64,000 nt of DNA, taken from Berberis thunbergii (lineage: Eukaryota; Streptophyta; Magnoliopsida; Ranunculales; Berberidaceae). Made by a program: the position numbers and the translations under genes. How positions within the stretch are numbered: the stretch's first letter is position 1; every line of letters starts with the position of its first letter. Below are positions 47,811 to 60,066 of this stretch, in pieces. The stretch covers positions 124,001 through 188,000 of the forward strand of contig QNQO01000508.1 of the NCBI GenBank assembly GCA_003290165.1, written 5' to 3'. The notes under the pieces are model-generated. The model had not been told where the DNA came from. It was given only the letters and a program-made list of their open reading frames with translations, and searched no databases.

Positions 47811-48990
47811 CTATCATAAGAATCAGGTTTTTAGCATAAAATTTCATCATAATTGAGAACGAAACCTAAACTAGGATTCCAGTGTCCCAAACGCGTGAAT
47901 CCGTAAGAAATTAGCTGATATTGGTACCAAAACCATCCGAGTAACAAAATCAGGACAAGAAAAATAAGACAAAGAACCAGTTTTTCAGATAATGGTCAAA
48001 CACCATCTTTGTGCACCCGGATAATAAACATGCTCATAATAATTCAAACTATAAGAGTGATGCATATAAACCTAAATACTGGACATTATTAATAATACCC
48101 GCATTTAGCCAAAAGCCAAAAATGAGACAATCTTTGAATCAACTGTCCTGAAAAGAAATAACAAAAAGCTAAGAACAAACAAGGACTTGAGCAAAAACAG
48201 AGTGTACCCAAGGCTGAATGAGCAACCAGCGTACACACACAATAACCGCATCCACGCAGCCGCAGAATATCAAAACCGCAACCACGCAGCAAGTCAGGCC
48301 GCAGCACTCAGCAGCAGTAGTCCATGTCATCGCTGCCAGAACACAGCATCGCAGCAGCACTCTATGTCATCGCAGCAGTCCATGTCAACACAGCCAGAAC
48401 ACAACATCGCAGCAGCTAGCAGTCCATGTCATCGCGGCTTCGGACCGCAGTAAACGCAGCGCCCATCCAAACAGAGAACACTCTGTTTTGCGACAAACTG
48501 CCCAGTCCAGTGCGCACCCACCATGCTGCTGCTCGTCCCCCTAATTGCAATCCTGTTTTGCAGTTCCCTGCAGTCCAAAAAATAGAGATATTCCCAGTTT
48601 AGAAAGCATACCAAGCACATTAGATTTGCATTAGATAACTACAACATACCAAGCACATTCCAGTTTTCAATCCCTTATGTTCATCACATAAGTGTGCCAG
48701 AATCATCCTTCCCTGTAAATTCAACATTAGCCTTCTTACATGATAAGATGAGAACATTGCTGTAGAAATACACGCAAGTACATGCAGAACTGCTATGGCA
48801 AAAAACAAATGCAGAAACGTGACAAAGCATATACAAAGAGTATTCCTAAAATTGAAGCATATAAACCAGGAAAGGAAATATAACAGGAAAAGTGTAACAG
48901 ACCTGGAAACATGTCAAAATTGACAGTGTCAGTTGTAAGCTAATACACAAGTCCTTATATACATTGTTATATCATAAGAATAGTAATTAC
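47811..48990. other. Interior of element D with CAGCAG-rich patch
   Basis: No gene supported. At 48290-48450 an imperfect repeat of GCAGCAG and TCCATGTCATCGCAGC words gives overlapping open frames on both strands with low-complexity translations. Confidence 0.45.
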
Positions 48991-49613
48991 CATATTCGTC
49001 AAGTGGAGCTTCATCATAATAGCGAGTTGTTACAAATGAAGTGCCATTTCTACCAAAGTTTGTTCCATCATGGTACTGTTAAAAATAACAGAGAGTCAGA
49101 TCACTATGATAAGTTTTTGCCTTTGTGAACGGGCTGTTAGGGAATAGATGCTTGTGGCTCGTACCATGTAGTAATTTTCAAGAGTGCCGTTTCTCGACAA
49201 AAAGCGGGCGACTGAGTATGCAATAGCCTGCTGATCTCATGGAAAGGGGGTCACCAAACACACGGAACCTGTAGACAGTGAGAGATTTCATAACCATCTT
49301 AAAGCAGAAAAAAAATTCATAATTAGTCACGAAAATGGTGTTATGGTCACCATATGTAACACTTACTGAGCAGTCCAGTTCTCAGTCCAGAGAGAAGGTT
49401 TGCATGGTTTGTTTGGACCAGTGAAAGTATTTCCACAGTCTCTTCCATTGCATGAGTTGATCCGTAATCCATAATGATTGATGTAAGTTAACTGAACTTA
49501 TCATTTAACATCTATTTCATTAAGATAAAAATGAACATTTAATATGGGAACTATATATATGGTTGAACATCCTTCAGTCTCTTCACCAAAAGAGAGAAAA
49601 GGAAAAACTCTAG

Positions 49614-50198
49614 ATGGCCTCCAATGTTACTGCTTTATTCTCTTTTTTCCTTCTTATGATTTTTTCTTCAACATATGTGATATGTGATGAAGATTTAATC
49701 AATAGAATGTGCTGTAAAACAATATACCCAACGATATGTCACAATTGTCTTGAATCAAATCCAAGTAGCAAAACTGCAAGTGCTCAAGAGTTAGTGATAA
49801 TATCTACGGATTGTCCACAACCTGAGTTATTGAGCTTGAGCGAGTTCATGGATAATTATTCAGAAGATATTACAGATGATGGACTAAAGGCAATATTGGT
49901 CGATTGCGGCTACCAATTCAGTGATGCAAAGGGTTTAATAAGAGGGGTCTCAATGCCAATTCATTTGGGAAATTATGAGCATGCTGCAGATACACTGTTG
50001 ATATGCTACGATGAGGCCAGGAATTGTCTTATAGACCTTCATAACAAGTATCCAAATTTTCAACCACCAGAAAAGCTTGTCACAGGAACAACTTATGTAA
50101 AACTAGTAATACATGTGATTCAGGACTTACTGAAGTTTCTTGGCTATGTAATTTTTGTAACAATTATTGAGGAGGTGAAAATGCCAATAGGTAATTAA
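49614..50198 (+). CDS. Pectin methylesterase/invertase inhibitor (PMEI) family protein
   Basis: A single-exon frame of 194 codons starts MASNVTALFSFFLLMIFSST, a signal peptide ending near YVICDEDL. The PMEI hallmark follows: INRMCCKTIYPTICHNCLES with the paired cysteines of the N-terminal hairpin, then AILVDCGYQFSDAKGLIRGV with the third conserved Cys, and an alpha-helical remainder including TLLICYDEARNCLIDL. Length and lack of introns fit the family. These secreted four-helix proteins inhibit pectin methylesterase or invertase in the cell wall. A TATATATA stretch precedes it at 49551 and AATAAA follows at 50202. No lesion is visible. It lies inside a captured beta-galactosidase intron, opposite strand. 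The C-terminal about 25 residues are unusually hydrophobic. Confidence 0.8.
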   Translation: MASNVTALFSFFLLMIFSSTYVICDEDLINRMCCKTIYPTICHNCLESNPSSKTASAQELVIISTDCPQPELLSLSEFMDNYSEDITDDGLKAILVDCGYQFSDAKGLIRGVSMPIHLGNYEHAADTLLICYDEARNCLIDLHNKYPNFQPPEKLVTGTTYVKLVIHVIQDLLKFLGYVIFVTIIEEVKMPIGN

Positions 50199-50201
50199 GA
50201 G

Positions 50202-50207
50202 AATAAA
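50202..50207 (+). terminator. Possible polyadenylation signal
   Basis: AATAAA four bases after the PMEI stop codon. Close to the stop but within the loose range for plant near-upstream elements. Confidence 0.4.
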
Positions 50208-50729
50208 TGCCAAGTCTGTTGTTAATTGTTTAGAACCAAAAGTATTAAATAATTTATACTTGATTGTTCATGCAATTAATTTGACTCGTAAGAATTTCTA
50301 TCAAGTATTTCAATTTTTAGACACATCTTATTAAGTTGGTTTTGGTTTAGTTCATTCAAAACTTTGATATCTTCTGACTAATAAACAAATAACTATATAC
50401 AATTTTTTACTTGTACAATTAGAAGAAGATTGAATACCAAAGACATAATCTTTCCATGGATGAAGAGCTTATGTTCTTGGATCCATTAGCACCCTGTGAA
50501 CCAACAAGGACTCTGTCAAGAGGCTCCTTTGGGCCTCCTTCATTATGGAGGTCTGGAAGGAAAAGCCTAGGGGATTGATAGTATGAGCTGGAGGATGTAC
50601 CGATCAGTACCATTGTTGAATGAGATGATAAGAAGATGGTGTCACTAGGTGAACAAATAAAGATAAGAATGAATATGTTTCCTAGAGTAAGTGTTTGGCT
50701 GATTTTACTAACTTACTTCTCCATGTGGA

Positions 50730-50802
50730 ACTAGGTGAACAAATAAAGATAAGAATGAATATGATGATAAGAATGAATATGATGATAAGAATGAATATGT
50801 TT
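50730..50802. repeat. Short tandem repeat AAGAATGAATATGATGAT
   Basis: Three to four copies of an 18-bp GATAAGAATGAATATGAT unit next to the beta-galactosidase exon. A further partial copy at 50663-50680 suggests local duplication of about 80 bp (AGGTGAACAAATAAAGATAA occurs at 50647 and 50732). Confidence 0.8.
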
Positions 50803-51097
50803 CCTCGAGAGAATAGAAACTTACCACTGGATCACGTGCTTCCTTTTGCTTGCACATAACCCATGGAACACCGACATTGAGGCCTACGACCATGTTTGCG
50901 GCCCATTGCACGTAGTTCATTCCATCCTCCTCATAAGCACGTTGAATGTTGTTGTATTCATTTTCGATCTGTGCCAAAATGATCGGACCACCTTGTCCAA
51001 CAAATAGTTTCTCGGCTTTCATCTTGTCTATGCTCATCCTAACATACTTCTCCATGTGGAACTGCACTTTAAGGAGATCCAAGCACTCATTAAACAT

Positions 51098-53700
51098 AAA
51101 ATTTTAAGAGATCCCAGTATCTTAGAACAAAAAACCAAAGTAAAAAATGCTCAAAGATAACTAATACCAATTTAACCAACATTAAGAAAATCAGATTTCC
51201 AACTTGATTGTCAAAAACTAGCCAACAAATCCAAACTTATCATTGTTTTCAAGTACTGATATTTTTACTCCAAATATCAAATAGGATATTTAAATATAAT
51301 AATTCAAGTCAAACTCCAAATTTAAATTTACCAATTGGTTGCCATGTAGGCACGCAGTGTGCAAATATGAAACATAATTGGTGATTGGAGAATATTTTAT
51401 CTGAAAAGACCAAAAGCATAATTTCTAACAAGTAAACCATTATTTGTCAATGAAATTGCTAGGACATCATCATTGTTACGAGGCCTATGATGTTGAGAAG
51501 CATACTGTACCCAACCCTTAAGCACACCATCATAAAGTTTCTCCATTCAGATTAGCATGACAGAACTATTAAATACTAATAGATGACTCCCTAGAGGTAT
51601 GAAAGCTTAAACTAGACCAGAAAACAACCATTCTGACTATCTCAGTCCACGAACTCTCACCTTAGAAAAGACAAAATCTAGACATTATGACATTAAACTT
51701 GAGATTACTGTCGAGGGGAAGTATCTTACTTGTTGAACTATATCAACACTAACAACCAACCATCAATGCCAAAATGAAAATACCACCTAGACTCGTAGGT
51801 GAGCACCCTTCTGAATCAGAACCAATAAATTCCGCCAGCCTGCAACAAAAATGAACTTGCCAAACAATGCAAGACCGTAACTTGCACAACAGAATCTGGC
51901 AGACCAAAAACCAGCCAACACTGCAACTCAGATTACACACTAAATCAGTCCAAAAACTACACCAACTCTGCATAAAAACAACCACATTATTTCCGTTCCC
52001 TCTATCCTGATCCAATCGGCACAAAAGCTGCAGAGATATTTTGTCATCTCTGTCATTCTACCAGTCAGATTGGAATGTGCCACACTATTGAAAACTCCAA
52101 TATCCAACGCTTCAGCGATAATGAGCTACACCAGTCAATCCATAAAATCTTACTGACCTATATCTGAAATTTCTGGAATTCTATTCCTTTAAAATTTTGA
52201 AACCCCTCCAAATCCAAGAACATCAATCCCAATTCACAATACCATCTTCATGAACACATGGATTTAAATACTCAACTATAATGCAGATTGAATGCGTGTC
52301 TTGAAGATGTTTTCAGTACTTAATAGAGCACTTCTATTTAGTAATGTACAAATTTATGGTTTGAGATTGTGAAAGGTTTGGGATCACTGGACTTACAGTT
52401 TTCATTCAGTTTGATGTTTCAGAATGAGATGATCTTTAATAAGGATAATCCGAAGTCAGACAGAGTTCATAATTTCCTTCAGTACTGAAAACTGCTGAAG
52501 GATAATCCAAAGTCAGACAGAGTTCATAATCTCAAAATAAAATCATACATTTCTTACAGTTGTAGCTTGATCAAATTTCGGGTCTTCAAGTAAATGCTGA
52601 AGAAAAGTGAACAGAAGAGTTCATAATTTGAACTTGTGAAGCACATGTTGCTATGTGTAATTATTGAAATGTAATGAATTATTTTAGTGTTTGACATAGA
52701 GATCAATGGATTACCAAGAAATGTCAACAGATTAATGGGAAGCTGACAGATAACATAAGAAAAGACAGTCTAACAAATCTCTAAAACATAAAAACAAGAG
52801 AGCTTACCCTTGTTTTTTCATTCCCAACTTCGAAGTCAAATTCATTTATTTCCTTCAGTATTATTGATGATGCAGGCAACGGTCACCTGCTTAGCAGAGC
52901 AAATCATGTTAGCACGTTCAGTTGATGCGTGTCGAAAGTCAGCGTAAACAACATATTTCAGGTATCTTCAAAATAGCTCATTACTGTTTAATTAGATATA
53001 AAACAAATTCCCTCAGTTAAATGCTTGCACCAACCTTCTGGGTATTTTCTTATTCAATGATATACAAAGGGAGGTGTGATGAGGTTCAATTTTGATGATA
53101 TTGTGTGCATTAGCACATGCTTTCCCTTCACCTGATGACACTTGAGAAATAACAAAAAAAAAACAAAAAAGACAAGACAAGATGAGAATCATGAAATATC
53201 AAATTAGCTAGAAGCAAAATGAAAGGGCAAAGAGATGTTTCAACAAGTGATAAAAAATAATTACGCGAAATGCAATGTATCCAATAACTCCGTCAATTTG
53301 GTACGCAAAATTGCAATACTTAATGACTTACTAACTATAGGTGACTAAAGAAACAATCTTGCTTTAACCATTTTGAAGACTAATTTTCAACATGTCCAAG
53401 CTTAGTAGTGAATTCATATATATTATGTATGCTATGCTATAAACTTGATGAGATATCAAACATCAGTACACTGCTTTACTGTCTATTGATATGTTCCTGT
53501 CTTCCACTCCCATCTCTCTAAATCCCCTTTTTCTCATTCAGTTGATCTAGTCACTAAACCCTCTCATGTTTACCTTCTCTGTTCTATTGTCTCCCTTCTT
53601 CTATTTTCTCCCATTGCCCTGTCCAACTTAGGTCGCACTAACCTAGTACTAGCTTTCGTATACGTAAAAAAAATAAAAAAAAATAATAATAAAAATATTT
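51098..53700. other. Interior of element D, no recognised coding sequence
   Basis: AT-rich. A minus-strand block near 53140-53040 (GEGKACANAHNIIKIEPHHT) may be an exon of the CTF7 capture or another gene, but I cannot assign it. A small direct repeat of AAGTCAGACAGAGTTCATAA occurs at 52454 and 52512. Confidence 0.4.
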
Positions 53701-53721
53701 CAATGAGTAAAGAAGTACAAC

Positions 53722-54020
53722 CTTATTCCTTTGAGATGGAGGATCGCTGTCTAATACCAAAATGATGTGAGAACCATCACAGGGATTTTCTGAAATTAAT
53801 CTTTCATTGCACCAACCCTATAAATGAAGAACACAGTCACAGACAAGCAAGATGATAAACTCGATGACAATGATAAAATTGAGATATAAATGTTTTCAAG
53901 TGAAAGACCTTGAATGGAATACCAAGGATGTAGTTCTTGTGAAAGTCCTTATGAACCTTCTCATCCATTTCATCTCGACGAGCAAACTTCATACCACATA
54001 TAGAACACACATGCAAAGTT
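53722..54020 (-). pseudogene. CTF7: CTF7/ECO1 cohesin acetyltransferase, zinc-finger fragment
   Basis: Minus-strand exon about 54020-53909 encodes [20 protein letters not shown] then [15 protein letters not shown], the C2H2 finger of ESCO/ECO1/CTF7 proteins. After an intron, 53817-53722 gives GWCNERLISENPCDGSHIIL and VLDSDPPSQRNK, with a GTTGTA donor. Sizes and motif order match the plant gene. The acetyltransferase core (GNAT-like C-terminus) is missing. CTF7 acetylates SMC3 to establish sister-chromatid cohesion. The fragment lies directly downstream of the transposon's second gene on the same strand and could be read through. Confidence 0.88.
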
Positions 54021-54191
54021 AAAACACATACAGAACACGCATGCAAAGATTCAGATTTAGATGGCATTACTCAAATTTAGACACGGTAATAAAAACCAAC
54101 CCAAAAACGACTTAAAGAGCTGGGGGTGTCTACGAGGGAGCTCCACTAGCTCCCTGATCTGAGCCATCTGCTTTCTCACGTTCATTTACCT

Positions 54192-54362
54192 ATGCATTCA
54201 GCAAATTGTTACTACTTTTCCAAGCAACCTTTTACAAGCATACAAATAGCATTCAAGCAGCATTCAGCATACATTTACGCAATTGAAGCATACGATTCAA
54301 CATACATTTCAGCATTCAAGCATTTCATCACTTTAGCATTCAAGCAGCATTCAGCATTCATC
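54192..54362. repeat. GCATTCAAGCA repeat cluster
   Basis: Irregular copies of AGCATTCAAGCA, AGCATTCAGCAT and AACATACATTT words over 170 bp at the 3' end of the transposon's second gene. Confidence 0.6.
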
Positions 54363-56247
54363 CTTTGTAGCTACGAGCTCTTGTGCAGTTGCATCATGCG
54401 CTGAGACCAGCTGTTGCTTAGTAAGCTCATGTGATTCCACTAGTTCACGTACTTTGGCATTAGCTTCATCCCCCACTGCATTGCGGAGCATTTTTCGAGT
54501 GACGCCAACCCCATACATCTTGGCCCTCCCATGTCCATCCCCCCCCCCCCCCATCACATCTGTAAACGCCTCCTCCCTATTCATTCCCTCTTGGCCATCT
54601 GTTGGCTGTGTTAGTTGTTCCATTTGCTTCTACATCAAAACAGATGCGCATACCCATAAACCATAAATGATCAAATACAGTTTATGATGGTTAACAACAT
54701 TTGAACAATACATTAACTAGGTACATTCATATAATTCCATAGAATATAACGTACATATCTCTTTGCTGCTTCAGGCTGAGGGAATAATCCATCAGATAAT
54801 GTGTAAGTTGCTTTGAACATTTGCATTCGATCTGGTTCTTGTCCATTTGGGTTTTTTTTCTCTCTGGAATAATACAAATTACGTTAAAAGAATATACATA
54901 AGCTAGTACATCTGCATGCATTAAGGGGTAATATATGAGCGGCATGGCACACAACATACATTATATATAGAAATCATTGGGAAAAAAAATTGTTACCTCT
55001 TCCTCCCTTTTACGTGCAAATGACATGGTTCCACATCGATGAATCATCTTCAATCGGGTGCGATTTGATTTATTTTGTGCACTGACTTTTTGCATACAAA
55101 CACAAATTCACAGTTACAATTCCTTTCAATCATATGAACTATCGTACTAGTTAAACTACAGTACTTAACATATACACCTTAAAATTTTTGCTCCTCCAGT
55201 ACTGTACAAGCATCCGCCACTGAGCCTTATCCACCCCATCATCAGTGTGCTCATATTGTTGCTCAAGTGGTCGATCATACCTATGATATGCCCTGAACAA
55301 ATTGTGTTTCCATTGTTTCCAACAATCGCAAGCTTTAGTAAGGACCCATCTCTGTCAAATTTTATAATAAAGTTTTTTTTAGTATAATATAATCACATGA
55401 CGAGATATAAAAACACTAATTATCAAATTTTAAACAAAATCACTCGTCAAGATAGACAAAGACCTTGGTTTTGTCCGTACGGTTTTTGAATGAGAACTTT
55501 GCCTGTGACAAAAATGTAGGATTCCAATAATTATCAAGCTACGATAAGTAATATAGAAATAAGATTTGGGAAAATGTGCTATATCGTATATTATTAAACT
55601 TGCAAGACTATTACCGATATTAGCTTCCAAATAGATTCCTTCACATCTGGTGATATCTTCGGCCATTTGCAAGGTGAAAGAGGCACCTTACTTCCATCCC
55701 GTGCGATTATACCAATTTCAGTGGATACTTTTGCTGCTGTCTTGCAGATAGGCTGTCCAAAGGCATTGCATTTCACCATCATCAATTTTATATGGTTTGG
55801 GCCATCATATTGATGCATACCCCTGCGTTTCTTATATCGTTGTACTGCAATTCCAATAGCACCAAAGTGAAATAAGCTATATATCATGAATATTAAAAAA
55901 AAAATCGATTTCCTCAAACTATGTCATATCTGGAAGAAAAAAAATTATACACTTGCGATAAGTCAACAAACATTACCTATACGAACATCTTCATCCCTAT
56001 GCCTTGTAGATAGGCATCCATCCGCACTCCTCTCTAGTTGTTGTTCAATTTCATTCATATCATGGTCAACAAGGTCTTGTTGATCTTCAGATAGCGACTG
56101 TCCCTCTCCAGTAATAGAGGGAGTAATAGTCTCAGGGACTACACTATCTGTTTGAGATAGTTGAGACACATGCTGAGACCTTTCCTGACTTGATATAGCT
56201 TGTGAAGTAGAAGCATGTTGTGATAAGGTTGCTCTTCGAGAATGCAA
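54355..56247 (-). pseudogene. CACTA second protein (Transposase_24 / TNPA-like)
   Basis: Exon blocks run on the minus strand. 56247-55976 is Ser/Gln-rich with SQAISSQERSQHVSQLSQTD. 55840-55617 has RKKRRGM-like YKKRRGMHQYDG, NAFGQPICKTAAKVSTEIGI, RDGSKVPLSPCKWPKISPDV-KESIW. 55503-55436 has FSFKNRTDKTKVFVYLDE. 55352-55178 has DCWKQWKHNLFRAYHRYDRP and WRMLVQYWRSKNFK. 55090-54997 has NKSNRTRLKMIHRCGTMSFA-RKREE. Then 54865-54756 has GQEPDRMQMFKATYT, and 54630-54355 has EAFTDVMGGGGDGHGR and a coiled-coil end. This is the plant CACTA second-protein family (PF03004), thought to bind subterminal repeats. Frames change with introns; I did not find a decisive lesion but did not verify every junction. 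Confidence 0.85.
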
Positions 56248-56548
56248 CTATCCTCTTTGAGTTAGACGCCTCATCTCTAGATTTTTTTAACCTGTTATAA
56301 CATTCAAGATTGCACATATTTATGCATAGAAAAAAAATATAAGTTTAGAAAGCAACATCAAATTTATCACAACCATAGAGCCAAATAGATTGAACCACAT
56401 ATATTAAACCAATGAATAAAATATAAGTACCAATCATATACTGTGCATATTGTAAAATAACATTAAAGTTGAGATGCAGAACATGTTCATCACCATCCAT
56501 ATTATCAAACTTCATACATTACTCTATGAACTTAGAAGACCCAACTTG

Positions 56549-59500
56549 CTAACACTCTATTACAACATCTTCATCACCATCCATATTATCAAACCTTCTA
56601 ACAGGAACGGGCTCAGATTCAACAATTTCTTCTTTAGTGGATGTAGACGACCATCCATGGACATCATAAAATTCTCTAGGCTTTATCTTAACAGGGATGT
56701 GCCACTCAGTTTTAGCAGGATCTTGTACATAAAAGACTTGCTTCGCTTGTGAAGCGAGAATGTAGGGTTCATCCGTACATAGTAGTCGATTAAGTTTCAC
56801 AATTGTGAATCCTAACTCGTCTACCTGAATGTCGCGCCTATCAACCCAATCACATCTAAATAGGACTACATGTCGCCCTCCTCCATAATCCAACTCTGTG
56901 ATGTCAGTCAACACGCCATAGTACGTCACATCTAACGTTGTGGGGGAATTGTCATTAACCGTTCCATAATTAATGCAACTTGCCGAGAGTACAACTCCAC
57001 TGTTCTGGGTTTAACTTCTCCTATCTGCACACTGTGTGCGATACCTACACCCATTAATAAGGTATTTTTTAAACTTGCAAACAACCTTCGAAGGACCCCA
57101 CGACAAGTGTTGAACATCATTAGGTTGATCAGAACTGCTGACCTGTTCATTAGAAGCCAAAGAATGCACAACCTTAGTATTTGGTTAACATGAATTTACA
57201 ATTTAGTAGAGGCAAAACTCATAGCATCACGAAACCATTGAAAAAACTCAAAGTTATGAATCCGATCAATGTCTATTTTTCGTTTGTTCGAGTATCGTGC
57301 TCGGAGGGCTTCCTTATGTTCTCTACAAAAGGTTAAGATGCATTAGAAATACTAAGGGTGCTACAAAGTCGAGATTCAAGTGGAGAGGAGATAGTAGACG
57401 TGCATACATTACATGTGTGTATATTTCAGATGTGTTAAATAACACCCATCTATGCATTTGTACCCACGTAACTTCGTCAATATTCATAAACTTTGCCTTC
57501 CCAATGCCACGCCCGGGAGATGAGAAAATGTTGAGGAAGGATCGTGCTGCTTGCACATAATTATCATCATTTCGCACTGGCCAGTTAGACCTTGTCTCGA
57601 CATCGTTCAAATATCTTGAACAAAATGTCAAACATTCTTCAGCCAGGTATCTTTTAGCATTTGATCCCTCAGGACGACTTCGATTGCGCACATATGACTT
57701 CAACGTGTGAAGGTACCTATGAGAAATAATTTTCCATGATATATTAGTAGTTATTTTAATACATACTACCTAACACTATGACACATGGTTTGGGGATTTA
57801 CCTCTCAATAGGATACATCCAGCGATAGTGAACAGATCTTGCCAATTTAGCCTCACTTGCCAAGTGTATGGACAAGTGAACCATTATATCAAAGAAAGCA
57901 GGAGGGGGGGGGGAGGAATCCTCTCAAGATGACAAAGTACTAGAGGTATATGACTTTCTAACTGCTCATAGCAACTAACTGTCCTAGTTTTGGAGCATAA
58001 TTCACGAAAATACGTACTTAGCTCTATCGAAACTGTACTAACTTCTTTGGGAAGAATTTTGCGAATTGCTATTGGCAATAGCTGTTGCATTAATATATGG
58101 CAATCATGACTCTTTATTCCTGTTATTTTACGTTCTTTCACACGAACACATCAGGATAAGTTACTCGAATAGCCATCTGGCACTTTAACCTTGGAGAGCA
58201 TTGTGCAGAGTAGCTTTTTCTCTTCCGCGGTCAAGGAGTAACAAGCCTTAGGCAAATGAACCTTACTAGAAGTAGTTTCTGGACGCAGGGCATGCCTAAT
58301 GTCCAGTTCTTGCAGGTCCAAGCGAGCATTCAATGTGTCCTTGGTTTTACCTTCCATGTTTAGTAGTGTTCCAACTAAACTCTCGCAAATGTTCTTCTCG
58401 ATATGCATCACGTCAAGGTTATGACGTATTAAGAGATGTTCCCAATAAGGCAATGAAAAGAAAATACTTTTCTTCTTCCACCCTATTACTCCTTCACAAT
58501 CCCTTTTGCGCTTAGAGCCAACTACTTGTGCATGGTGCTTCCCAAACATTATTGTCACCTTACTTGCCTCGGCTAGCAATTGTTGGCCAGTGAAGTTAGG
58601 GGGAGGAGATCGTAGTTCAATTTGTCCATCAAATGATTCTACTTGACGTCTATATCTATGAGTCTCATCTAGAAAGCGACGATGACCCATATAACAAAAC
58701 TTTCGAGAGTTTTTAAGATAATGACGTGTTGTCTCCACATTGCAAGTGGGGCATGCATAGTTGCCTTTTGTGCTTCACCCAGACAAGTTTGCATATGCAA
58801 GAAAGTCATTAATTGTCCATAAGATAGCTGCACGCATCACAAAATTTTCTTTCCTTGATGCATCGTATGTAGGACGCCCAACATCCCATAATTCCTTCAA
58901 CTCATCAATCAATGGCTGTAAATATAAATCAATATCATTGCCTGGAGCACGAGGTCCAGGAATAAGCAAAGACATCATAAAGAAAGGTTGTTTCATACAC
59001 ATCCATGGTGGTAGATTATATGGAATTAACACAACTGGCCACGTGCTGTGTGCAATACTAAGAGTTCCAAATGGGTTAAAGCCATCACTTGCCAATCCTA
59101 ACCTGACATTTCGACCATCAACAACAAAGTCTGGAAATTGATTATCGAGATGTCGCCAGGCCATAGAATCAGCAGGATGCCGTAGGATATCGTCCCATGC
59201 TCGTGAGTCTGCATGCCAACGCATGCTTGATGCTGTCTTAGATGACATAAATAGCCTCTGTAACCTTGAAATAAGTGGGAAATGCCACATTGTCTTAGCA
59301 GCTACCCCACGTCTCTTACTAGTAAGTACATTAGACCCATCATCTGCTTGTTTTTCCACCTAGATAAGTGGAATATAGAACATGATTCTGCATCCGCAAA
59401 TTCATTTCGATACAACATACAGTCATTGGGACAAGCATCAATCTTTTCATAACCGAGGCCAAGATTCACAATTTTTTTCGCCTTGTAGAACGAATCAGGC

Positions 59501-60066
59501 AAGCATTCACCAAGGGGGAGCACCTTTTTAAGAAATTTGAGTAGTTGAGTTACAGATTTGTTGGTCCAACCATTTAGACACTTTAGGTGAAACAAGTGGA
59601 CAAGGCAGGACAACTTGTTGAAGTTCTTGCAACCAGGGTATAGCTCTTGCTCAGCTTCCTCAACTAACTTGTAAAATGACCTTGCCTCTTCATTTGGTTC
59701 ATGGTCAATGTCTTCTTCTTCACCCATAATTGGCGAATGCCCAAATGCGTCATGTAACATGCCTTCCATATCGTCCTCTTCCTTTTCCTCTTCCTCTGAA
59801 TCTTCAAAATCTGCCCATGCATCCATTACTTCCAATTCACCGTGGTGTACCCATATACCTTGGGCATACTGACTATCCCACCCAAAAATGATTAGATGTT
59901 CCTGAACAGTGTCACGTACATGGAAATGCCTGTTATGACACCTTTTGCATGGACATTTTATCTTTCCATAAAAAGACGACAAATCAAAAGCATCATTAAG
60001 TAAGGTGCGGAGCCCTAGTTCATATTCGGTGCTGAGACGATTATGCTCAATCCAATCTTTTTCCAT
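56549..60066 (-). pseudogene. TNP2: CACTA transposase TNP2 (TNPD), decayed
   Basis: The protein starts at 60066 with MEKDWIEHNRLSTEYELGLR, FYGKIKCPCKRCHNR and HLIIFGWDSQY (transposase-associated domain). The TNP2 core follows: GYEKIDACPNDCMLYRNEFA, RLQRLFMSSKTASSMRWHAD, GLASDGFNPFG and IPGPRAPGNDIDLYLQPLI. Then come ATTR-like VETTRHYLKNSRKFCYMGHR, HNLDVMHIEKNICESLVGTL, the DUF4218 domain (GIKSHDCHILMQQLLPIAIR; KSYVRNRSRPEGSNAKRYLA) and the DUF4216 domain (TYYGVLTDITELDY; VVLFRCDWVD) ending at 56549. Lesions: a one-base frameshift near 59355, TGA for Trp near 58775 (SG-W-STKG), TGA for Arg near 58150, and a frameshift in a C-run near 57905. It therefore cannot supply transposase now. Confidence 0.93.

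Larger units (their letters stand above)
48991..51061 (-). pseudogene. Beta-galactosidase (BGAL, GH35) fragment, four exons
   Basis: Exons run on the minus strand. 51061-50825 has FHMEKYVRMSIDKMKAEKLF, GGPIILAQIENEYNNIQ with the catalytic acid Glu, and GVPWVMCKQKEARDPV. 49461-49367 has [20 protein letters not shown] and [10 protein letters not shown] with the nucleophile Glu. 49268-49165 has FRVFGDP and AIAYSVARFLSRNGTLENYY. 49075-48991 has [20 protein letters not shown] and DEAPLDEYG. These are the catalytic-domain exons in correct order with GT-AG borders. A frameshift in the third exon after RSA breaks the frame, and the second exon acceptor reads GG instead of AG. N- and C-terminal parts are missing. 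BGALs trim cell-wall galactans. A PMEI gene lies in its first intron on the opposite strand. Confidence 0.92.

Noticed and set aside
48187..48544. Overlapping Ser/His/Gln-rich frames on both strands
   Set aside because: They come from an imperfect GCAGCAG/CATGTCATCGC repeat and show no protein-family motif or splice structure.
51749..52024. 91-codon Cys/Trp-rich minus-strand frame
   Set aside because: No signal peptide, no repeated Cys spacing and no homology that I recognise; it lies in an AT-rich stretch and looks like chance.
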